A stretch of 64,000 nucleotides of DNA, taken from contig DASTQA010000035.1 of the NCBI GenBank assembly GCA_035762005.1, forward strand, positions 62,001 through 126,000, in the 5' to 3' direction. A program made the position numbers and the translations under genes. This document shows, piece by piece, positions 58,273 through 64,000 of the stretch. The number at the start of each line of letters is the position of its first letter. Position 1 is the first letter of the stretch. Source of the DNA: JAIBJN01 sp035762005 (GTDB lineage: Bacteria; Actinomycetota; Thermoleophilia; Gaiellales; Gaiellaceae). Below the pieces are notes generated by a model. That model saw nothing but the letters and a program-made list of their open reading frames with translations. It had not been told where the DNA came from and made no database searches.

Positions 58273-58770
58273 ATGAGACAAGCCGTGCCTGCGGATCCGT
58301 CGCCGCGCGACTTCGACTTCTGGGTCGGCACGTGGGACGTCCACAACCGCCGGCTGCGCGAACGGCTCGCCGGCTCGGACGAGTGGGAGGAGTTCGAGGC
58401 GACGAGCGTCGCCCGCCTCATCCTCGACGGCATGGGGAACGAGGACGAGTTCCGCACCGACCACGGCGGCGGGTTCGTCGGCATGTCGTTCCGCTTCTTC
58501 GACCCGGAGACGAAGCGGTGGTCGATCTACTGGGCGGACAGCCGCCGCCCCGGCGTCCTCGACCCGCCCGTCTTCGGCTCGTTCTCGGGCGACGTCGGCG
58601 TCTTCGAGGGAGCGGACACGTTCGCCGGGCGGCCGATCCTCGTGCGATTCGTCTGGTCGGGCGTCACGACGCCGACGCCGCGCTGGGAGCAGTCGTTCTC
58701 GGACGACGGGGGCGAGACCTGGGAGGCGAACTGGGTGATGGACTTCACGCGGGTGGAGGCGGGACGATGA
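58273..58770 (+). CDS. hypothetical protein, DUF1579-like
   Basis: 165 residues from ATG 58273 after GAGGGGGAG. DFDFWVGTWDVHNRRLRERL, GMSFRFFDPETKRWSIYWAD and WEQSFSDDGGETWEANWVMDF fit a lipocalin-like/DUF1579 barrel of cytoplasmic type. Function unknown. Coupled to the next gene by ATGA, and divergent from the WYL regulator with 90 bases between. Confidence 0.65.
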   Translation: MRQAVPADPSPRDFDFWVGTWDVHNRRLRERLAGSDEWEEFEATSVARLILDGMGNEDEFRTDHGGGFVGMSFRFFDPETKRWSIYWADSRRPGVLDPPVFGSFSGDVGVFEGADTFAGRPILVRFVWSGVTTPTPRWEQSFSDDGGETWEANWVMDFTRVEAGR

Positions 58771-59267
58771 GCGTGCTCGACCGGGCCGACGGCGTGCGCG
58801 CCGACTACCGGCACGTCGGCAAGCTCGTGCGTCCCCGTCCCGTGCTCACCCTCGGCGACATCGTCCTCAAGTGGTACGACGTCGCCCCGGCGGAGAGCCC
58901 GGTGCCGAGCGAGATCCGGAGGCTCGCGCGGGACGGCCTGCGGGAGGCGTCGGCGTCGGGGACGCTCGGGATCGCCGGCGGGCTCGGCTTCGTCGTCCTG
59001 CACCGCTGCGGGGAGAGCTTCTACTTCCTCCTCGTCTCGACGTGGCGGAACGACAACGAGCTCTGGGAGACGGTCTTGGCCAAGGACGGCGACGACCCCG
59101 CCTTTCGACGCTGGCCAGTCGAGGGCACGCACCGCCCGACGTTCTGCGTGTGGGAGCTGGGCGCGGTCTGCCACGAGCAGCTCGCCTGGAGCCGGTACCT
59201 GCGCTCCCGCCGCGACGAGGGTGCGAAGCAGGCCTATCTGCAGTCCGCCTACGAAGGGCCGGTCTAG
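58767..59267 (+). CDS. hypothetical protein
   Basis: 166 residues from ATG 58767. Mixed alpha/beta soluble sequence, with FVVLHRCGESFYFLLVSTWRND and CVWELGAVCHEQLAWSRYL as its most distinctive parts. No domain recognised. Overlapping the DUF1579-like gene, so both are made together, probably under the WYL regulator. Confidence 0.65.
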   Translation: MSVLDRADGVRADYRHVGKLVRPRPVLTLGDIVLKWYDVAPAESPVPSEIRRLARDGLREASASGTLGIAGGLGFVVLHRCGESFYFLLVSTWRNDNELWETVLAKDGDDPAFRRWPVEGTHRPTFCVWELGAVCHEQLAWSRYLRSRRDEGAKQAYLQSAYEGPV

Positions 59268-59285
59268 CGCGGCGGGGTCTCCCGC

Positions 59286-60770
59286 ATGTCCTCCCGGTCA
59301 CATCCGGACGAGGTTCGACGCGTGTCCGAATCCGGCCGGTCGAGCGGCCGGCCGGCCGGTATACGTGACGGCGTGGAAGGGTTCTCGGCAGTCGTCACGA
59401 CGGGCATCTACTGCCGGCCCGGATGCCCGGCGAGCCCCCGTCCGGAGAACGTGACGACGTTCCCGCTCGCCGCGTCCGCCGAGGCTGCCGGCTACCGGGC
59501 GTGCCTTCGCTGCCGGCCCTACCGGTCGCCGCAGTCCCTGACCTGGACCGGCCCGGAGCTCGTCTGCCGGGCGGTCCGGCTGATCCTCGACGGGGCGCTC
59601 GACCGGGGCACCGAGGTCGACCTCGGGGCGCGCGTGGGCGTCTCCGCCCGGCACCTCCGCCGGCTCTTCACGAGCCACCTGGGAGTGACGCCGGACGGGC
59701 TCGCACGGTCGGCGCGCACCCACTTCGCCCGCCGCCTCCTCGACGAGACGGACCTCACGGTCGTCGAGGTCGCCTTCGCCGCGGGCTTCGGGAGCGTGCG
59801 CCAGCTCAATCGCGCCTGCAGGGACGTCTTCCGCCTGTCCCCCCGGATGCTGCGAGCCCGACGCCGCGCCGCCGACCGTCTCGTCGCCGACGGCGGGCTC
59901 CTCCTGCGGCTGCCGTTCCAGGGCCCGCTCGACTGGCAGGCGATGGCCTCCTACTTCTCGGCCCGGGCGATCCCGGGCGTCGAAAGCGTCTCCGGCGGCA
60001 GCTACCGCCGGACAGTCGTCGTCGGCGGCGACCCCGGCGTGCTCGAGCTCTTGCCGGGCGGCCCGGACCACCTGCTGCTGCGTGCCCATCTGCCGCACTG
60101 GGAGGAGCTCATCCACATCGTCGAGCGGGCCCGCCGCATCGCGAGCCTCGACCTCGACCTGGACGAGCCCGTGGGTCACCTCGCCGAGGACCCGGTCATC
60201 GGGCCGCTCCTCCGTACGCAGCCCGGCCTCAGGGTCCCGGGCACGTGGGACCCGTTCGAGACCGGGGTGCGGGCGATCATGGGCCAGCAGGTGGCCGTCG
60301 CCGCCGCGAGCGCGATCGCGGGCCGGCTCGTCGAGCGTCTCGGCACGGCCGTGCCCGGCCTCCGGCCGCTCGGGCTCACGCACACGTTTCCCCCGCCGGG
60401 GACGCTCGCCGAGGCGGACCTGGAGGACCTCGGCCTGACGAGGGCACGTGCGCACGCGATTCGCTCGTTCGCGCGCGCTGTCGCCGACGACCTCGTCCGT
60501 CTCGACGGCAGCATGAGCCTCGAGCCGCTCGTCGCCGCGATGACGGCGATCGACGGCCTCGGGCCCTGGACGGCGCACTACGTCGCTCTCCGGCTGGGCG
60601 AGCGCGACGCCTGCCCGGCGACCGACCTCGGCCTCCGGCGCGCGCTCGCCGGACGCGTCCGGCGCCCGGCCGCCACGGTCGCCGATCTCGCCGAGCGCTG
60701 GCGGCCGTGGCGGGCGCTCGCCTCGACGCATCTCTGGCTCGCCGACGGCCCGGCTCGCCCGGCGACCTGA
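59286..60770 (+). CDS. Ada metal-binding domain - AraC HTH - AlkA glycosylase fusion
   Basis: 494 residues. Ada zinc domain: methyl-acceptor Cys in TTGIYCRPGC and ACLRCRP supply all four cysteines, though the usual RCYRAV lead-in is missing, so the start may be downstream (GTG 59373). AraC-type HTH at 90-185 (LGARVGVSARHLRRLFTSHLG; VAFAAGFGSVRQLNRACRDVF). AlkA domain from ~195 with GQQVAVAAASAIAG, HhH IDGLGPWTAHYVALR and catalytic Asp in PATDLGLRRAL. Senses methylphosphotriesters and removes alkylated bases. Confidence 0.92.
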   Translation: MSSRSHPDEVRRVSESGRSSGRPAGIRDGVEGFSAVVTTGIYCRPGCPASPRPENVTTFPLAASAEAAGYRACLRCRPYRSPQSLTWTGPELVCRAVRLILDGALDRGTEVDLGARVGVSARHLRRLFTSHLGVTPDGLARSARTHFARRLLDETDLTVVEVAFAAGFGSVRQLNRACRDVFRLSPRMLRARRRAADRLVADGGLLLRLPFQGPLDWQAMASYFSARAIPGVESVSGGSYRRTVVVGGDPGVLELLPGGPDHLLLRAHLPHWEELIHIVERARRIASLDLDLDEPVGHLAEDPVIGPLLRTQPGLRVPGTWDPFETGVRAIMGQQVAVAAASAIAGRLVERLGTAVPGLRPLGLTHTFPPPGTLAEADLEDLGLTRARAHAIRSFARAVADDLVRLDGSMSLEPLVAAMTAIDGLGPWTAHYVALRLGERDACPATDLGLRRALAGRVRRPAATVADLAERWRPWRALASTHLWLADGPARPAT

Positions 60771-60819
60771 CCGAGCCCGGGGGGGCCGTCGCCTCCTCGG
60801 GGCTCACGCATGCCGCTGC

Positions 60820-62043
60820 TCAGGCGCTCGGTGTCGCGCGTGTTCGGCCTTCCCCGCCGACCTCGGCCAGGCGGCGCGCGAGGAAGGCGCGCTCGACCTC
60901 CTCGTCGGCGAGCTCGAGCGCCCGGCGGTAGGAGGCGGCGGCCTCACGGCGTCGGCCGAGCCTGCGCAGGAGGTCGGCGCGGGCCGAGTGGAAGAGGTGG
61001 TAGGCGCCGAGCTCGTCGGCGAGCGGCTCGACGACCTCTAGGCCGCGGTCGGGCCCCTCGGCCATCGCCACGGCGACGCCGCGGTTCAGCTCGACGACCG
61101 GAGAGGGGGCGAGCTGCGCGAGGCGCGCGTAGAGGGCGGCGACCTCGCGCCAGTCGGTCTCCGGCTCGGAGTGGAGCGCCGCCACCGCCGCCTGGATCTG
61201 GTACGGGCCCGCCCGCCGGAGCGCGAGCGCTCGATCGAGGACGCGCTTGCCCTCGGCGATGCGCGCCTCGTCCCAGAGGGTCCGGTCCTGGTCCTCGAGC
61301 AGGACGAGCGCCCCGCCCGCGTCGAGCCGGGCGCTGCGGCGCGCGTCCTGGAAGAGCATGAGCGCGAGGAGCCCGAGCGTCTCGGCCTCGTCGGGCATGA
61401 GGACGGCGAGGAGCTTCGCGAGGCGGATCGCCTCGTCGAGGAGCGCGTCTCGCGGCGGCGGCCCGTAGCCCTCGTTGAAGACGAGGTAGAGGACGCCGTG
61501 GACTGCGCGGAGGCGGTCGGGAAGCGCGTGGTCCGGGGGGACGCGAATCGGGATCGCGGCCGTCCGGATCTTCCGCTTCGCCCGCACGAGGCGTTGCGCC
61601 ATCGTCGCCTCGGGCACGAGGAACGCCCGCGCGATCTCCTCCGTCTCCAGGCCGCCGACGAGGCGCAGCGTGAGGCCGACCTGCGCCTCGAGCGCGAGCG
61701 CGGGGTGGCAGCACGCGAACACGAGGGCGAGGCGCTCGTCGGGGATGGTCGGCTCGTCCACGTCGGTGTCGTCCGCCTCGAGCGCCTGCATCCGGGCGAG
61801 GAGCTCCCGCTTGCGCGCGAGCGTGCGCTCGCGGCGGATGCGCTCGATCGCGCGGTTGCGGGCGGTGGCGACGATCCAGGCGCCGGGGTTCGCCGGCAGC
61901 CCGTCCCGCCGCCACCGCTCGACGGCGATCGCGAACGCGTCCTGCACCGCCTCCTCGGCGAGCTCGACGTCGCCGAGCGCGCGCGCGATGTAGGCGAGCG
62001 ACCGGCCGAACTCCTCGCGGAAGACGCGCGCGACCTCGTCTAT
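60820..62043 (-). CDS. ECF42-type sigma factor with C-terminal TPR extension
   Basis: 407 residues if started at 62043. Region 2 (YIARALGDVELAEEAVQDAFAIAVERW), region 4 (GGLETEEIARAFLVPEATMAQRLVRAKRKIR), then a 200-residue extension with NEGYGPP and TPR-like helices (AVAALHSEPETDWREVAALYARL). The extension and the two DGPF genes upstream define the ECF42 group. Homology begins at IDEVARVF, whose first codon is ATA overlapping the DGPF stop (ATAG); the nearest in-frame GTG lies about 25 codons upstream inside that gene. Confidence 0.9.
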   Translation of the reverse strand: MDEVARVFREEFGRSLAYIARALGDVELAEEAVQDAFAIAVERWRRDGLPANPGAWIVATARNRAIERIRRERTLARKRELLARMQALEADDTDVDEPTIPDERLALVFACCHPALALEAQVGLTLRLVGGLETEEIARAFLVPEATMAQRLVRAKRKIRTAAIPIRVPPDHALPDRLRAVHGVLYLVFNEGYGPPPRDALLDEAIRLAKLLAVLMPDEAETLGLLALMLFQDARRSARLDAGGALVLLEDQDRTLWDEARIAEGKRVLDRALALRRAGPYQIQAAVAALHSEPETDWREVAALYARLAQLAPSPVVELNRGVAVAMAEGPDRGLEVVEPLADELGAYHLFHSARADLLRRLGRRREAAASYRRALELADEEVERAFLARRLAEVGGEGRTRATPSA

Positions 62044-62402
62044 GCGGCCTCCTCTCCGTGGGGCACGACGGGGCGGATCTCGATCGTCCCGTGGCGGGCG
62101 GAGGGGATGCGCGCCGCCCACTCGATCGCCTCGTCGAGCGACTCCGCCTCGACGACGTAGTAGCCGCCGAGCTGCTCCTTCGTCTCGGCGAACGGGCCGT
62201 CGGTCACGAGCGTCTCGCCGTCCCGGACGCGAACGGACGTGGCCGTCGCGGCCGGCTCCAGCTCGTGCGAGCCGACGAGCGCGCCCCGCTCGCCCAGCGC
62301 TCGGTCGAGCGCGAAGTACTCCTCGTAGAGCGCGGCCCGCTCGTCCTCCGCGAGGCGGTCCCAATGCCCCTCGGGCGAGTAGATCTGCAGCATGTACCGC
62401 AC
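62040..62402 (-). CDS. YCII/DGPF-domain protein, copy 2
   Basis: 120 residues from GTG 62402 after AGGAGG. The sequence VRYMLQIYSPEGHWDRL and VTDGPFAETKEQLGGYYVV are YCII-related; DGPF is the family hallmark. Such small dimeric proteins accompany ECF42 sigma factors and may be the sensed target or product. Between 62160 and 62215 it is nearly the same in DNA as copy 1, so a recent or constrained tandem duplication. Confidence 0.92.
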   Translation of the reverse strand: MRYMLQIYSPEGHWDRLAEDERAALYEEYFALDRALGERGALVGSHELEPAATATSVRVRDGETLVTDGPFAETKEQLGGYYVVEAESLDEAIEWAARIPSARHGTIEIRPVVPHGEEAA

Positions 62403-62410
62403 GGCGCCTC

Positions 62411-62788
62411 CTACGCCGGCATCTCGGCGGGGAAGACCATGATCGGCCGGACCTCGACCGAGCCGTGAGGCAGCGACGGCATCTTGGCCGCCCAGTCGAG
62501 CGCCGCCTGCTCCGAGTCGACGTCGACGACGTAGTAGCCGCCGAGCTGCTCCTTCGTCTCGGCGAACGGGCCGTCTGTCACGAGGAGCTCGCCCCCGTCG
62601 ACGCGGACGGTCTTCGCCGCGCCCGTCGGCTGGAGCGCCTCGCCCGCCACGTGGACGCCCGCCTTCTCGAGCTCGCCCGTGTACGCGTACCACGCGGCCA
62701 TCTGCCGGTTCTGCTCCTCTTCGCCGAGCTTCTCCCACGACTCCGTCTGCTCCCGCTCGTTCCCGTAGATCAAGAGCAAGTACTGCAC
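62411..62788 (-). CDS. YCII/DGPF-domain protein, copy 1
   Basis: 125 residues from ATG 62788 after AAGGAGG. YLLLIYGNEREQTESWEKL, then VTDGPFAETKEQLGGYYVV as in copy 2. First gene of the DGPF-DGPF-ECF42 operon, with 8 bases to copy 2. Function of the family remains unclear. Confidence 0.92.
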   Translation of the reverse strand: MQYLLLIYGNEREQTESWEKLGEEEQNRQMAAWYAYTGELEKAGVHVAGEALQPTGAAKTVRVDGGELLVTDGPFAETKEQLGGYYVVDVDSEQAALDWAAKMPSLPHGSVEVRPIMVFPAEMPA

Positions 62789-62820
62789 GTGCGCCTCCTT
62801 CTGGTCGCTTACGACTGTAC

Positions 62821-62847
62821 GACGAACGAGCCGGGCGAAAATCGACA
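62821..62847 (-). promoter_or_regulatory. ECF42-type autoregulatory promoter
   Basis: Minus strand: TGTCGA (62847-62842), 17-base spacer, CGTC (62824-62821), 33 bases before copy 1 of the DGPF genes. This agrees with the TGTCGA / CGTC-like promoter reported for ECF42 factors in Streptomyces, so the operon is probably under its own sigma factor. Confidence 0.7.
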
Positions 62848-62872
62848 GGCCGCGGTAGCCCGCCGGACGGCC

Positions 62873-63418
62873 TCAGGCCGCGAGCTCCGCGAGACTCGTC
62901 ACCGTCTTCCAGTTCCGGGTCGTCGCCGCCACGCCGAGGCGCCGCTCGAAGAGCGCGTTGCCGAGCTTCGAGCGGCCGTAGCCGTTCGGGCAGTGCAGGT
63001 AGACGTCCCGCCCGGCCACCCGGAACTCGTCCGGCTCGCCCACCCGCGGGTCGAGGTCGCGTATGCGGGCGCGCTTCGGCGCCTCGGCGAGGAACGTGAC
63101 GTGGAGGGTCGTCGGGGCCTTCGCCTTCTCCGTGAAGGGGTTGCCCGCGACGAGCGTCGCCAGCTCCCCCTTCGTCCGCAGGAGGACGGTCACGTCGAGG
63201 CCCAGCTCGCCGCGGATGCCGCCCTCGAGCGCGAGCCTCAGGTCGGCGGCGCGGCCCGCCGCCCTGAAGACGACGTTGCCGCTCTGCAGGTAGGTGGAGA
63301 CGTCCTCGTGCCCGAGCCCCGTGACGAGGGCGCGCAGGTCGGCCATCGCGACCCTGTTCCGGCTCCCGAGGTTGATCCCCCGGAGGAGCGCGACGTAGGT
63401 CTCGTTCCGCGCCGCCAT
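62873..63418 (-). CDS. DUF1697 family protein
   Basis: 181 residues from ATG 63418. YVALLRGINLGSRNRVAMADLRALV and LGHEDVSTYLQSGNVVF are the DUF1697 signature, with the C-terminal NWKTVTSLAELA also typical. Cytoplasmic alpha/beta protein; no established activity. Divergent from the last gene. Confidence 0.9.
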   Translation of the reverse strand: MAARNETYVALLRGINLGSRNRVAMADLRALVTGLGHEDVSTYLQSGNVVFRAAGRAADLRLALEGGIRGELGLDVTVLLRTKGELATLVAGNPFTEKAKAPTTLHVTFLAEAPKRARIRDLDPRVGEPDEFRVAGRDVYLHCPNGYGRSKLGNALFERRLGVAATTRNWKTVTSLAELAA

Positions 63419-63514
63419 CGCGAGGGCGATCGTACCGCCCCCCCGCCCGGGCGTGTGCGCGCCGGCGGCGCGGTCCTCGACGGTCGGCCGGCGACGTTCG
63501 GGAAGGATGTCGCG

Positions 63515-64000
63515 ATGGCGGACGGCGCGAGGACGCGACCGGCTCACGGAGACGGGGCCACGGGCTGGCGGGGCATGAGCCCTGCGACCGAGCTCCGGCT
63601 CTTCCTGCTCGCGGCGGCCGCGCTCGTCCTCCACCTGCTCGACGACCTCGTCCTCCAGCCTCCGCCGGGGACGTCCGCGGGCGACCACGCGACCGCGATC
63701 CTCGTCACGGTGGGCGCCGCCGTCGCGGGGGCGGCGCTGTTCGGGCTCCTGCCCGCCGGCGCCCGTGGCGCCCTGGCGCTCGTCTTCGGTGCGCTCACGC
63801 TCGTCGGGGGAGCCCTCCACGTCGGGCACCTGTTCGTGGACTCTCCGTCGGGGAGCGACTTCACCGGCCTCCTGCTCGTCCCGGCCGGCCTCGTCTTCGT
63901 CGGCGTCGGCGCGCACGCGCTCCGGCGCGGGCCGAAGCCGGCGTCGGCTCGCCGGCGCTGGCTCAAGCGTGCCGGCGAGCTCGTGGTGGCGATCCTCGTC
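63515..64000 (+). CDS. integral membrane protein, 3' truncated by the window edge
   Basis: 162 codons from ATG 63515 (GGAAGG upstream; ATG 63575 in frame is the alternative). Three or four hydrophobic helices (LRLFLLAAAALVLHLLDDLV; AILVTVGAAVAGAALFGLL; ALALVFGALTLVGGALHVG; LLLVPAGLVFVGVGAHAL) precede a basic linker and a new helix that runs off the end. Such four-helix N-termini are often followed by an alpha/beta-hydrolase domain, but that part is outside the window. Confidence 0.65.
   Translation, partial: MADGARTRPAHGDGATGWRGMSPATELRLFLLAAAALVLHLLDDLVLQPPPGTSAGDHATAILVTVGAAVAGAALFGLLPAGARGALALVFGALTLVGGALHVGHLFVDSPSGSDFTGLLLVPAGLVFVGVGAHALRRGPKPASARRRWLKRAGELVVAILV

Overview
The window is about 64 kb of very GC-rich bacterial chromosome with dense coding, many GTG starts and numerous 4-base start/stop overlaps. 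Gene content (CarD, ClpC, LexA with an actinobacterial/Gram-positive type SOS box, DisA, a SigH-like factor, an ECF factor with DGPF proteins, many DUFs common in Actinomycetota) points to a high-GC actinobacterium. The mix of Firmicutes-like gene order (radA-disA-carD-ispD-ispF; cysS-rlmB-yacP-sigH) with actinobacterial families suggests a deep lineage such as Thermoleophilia (Gaiellales/Solirubrobacterales). That placement is an inference; no 16S gene is present. The window looks like ordinary chromosome: no prophage, insertion sequence, CRISPR array or integrative element was seen.

Layout. 1-8966: exopolysaccharide/cell-surface block (two O-antigen-ligase-like proteins, two glycosyltransferases, a secreted glycoside hydrolase, a small LPxTG protein behind a long structured leader, and a polyprenyl glycosylphosphotransferase). 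9012-11040 (minus): DHFR-like reductase, AlkA-type glycosylase, CAP-domain secreted protein. 11237-20617: housekeeping run clpC, CMD-family protein, radA, disA, carD, DUF1444 lipoprotein, ispD, PHP phosphatase, ispF, DUF5808. 20614-24910 (minus): sensor kinase, response regulator, small secreted protein, MutY, FAD oxidoreductase. 25069-32014: PNPOx protein, threonine dehydratase, orphan Hcp-like protein, unusually short glutamyl-tRNA synthetase, LysR regulator divergent from a glyoxylate-shunt operon (small CPDWC protein, aceB, aceA). 32011-33007 (minus): DCC-family three-gene unit. 33039-37100: cysS, rlmB, nucleotidyltransferase (minus), yacP, sigH, tRNA-Thr. 37119-42570: FMN reductase, YceI/MarR divergent pair, cupin, glycosyltransferase, CDF transporter, SecG. 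42567-46694 (minus): tightly overlapping tldD-tldE-BNR-MoaD operon, then tRNA-Leu. 46922-48156: SOS-controlled lexA, zinc-ribbon protein, rnpB. 48464-54966: PAP2 phosphatase, a MFS-PAP2-glycosyltransferase triple fusion with a lipid-kinase-like gene, SDR, SOS-controlled dinB. 55056-64000: DUF2254, ParB-like gene with an out-of-frame segment, WYL regulator and targets, Ada-AlkA fusion, ECF42-type sigma factor with two DGPF proteins and a matching promoter, DUF1697, and a partial membrane protein.

Functional themes: envelope polysaccharide assembly, DNA repair (RadA, DisA, LexA, DinB, MutY, two AlkA-like enzymes, Ada), isoprenoid precursor synthesis, translation, and acetate/fatty-acid assimilation by the glyoxylate shunt. 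The least explained parts are the approx. 370-nt leader before the LPxTG gene, which can form mutually exclusive helices; the triple-domain membrane fusion; the TldDE-BNR-MoaD operon; the orphan Hcp; and an 11-bp-phased repeat set that probably autoregulates a two-component operon.
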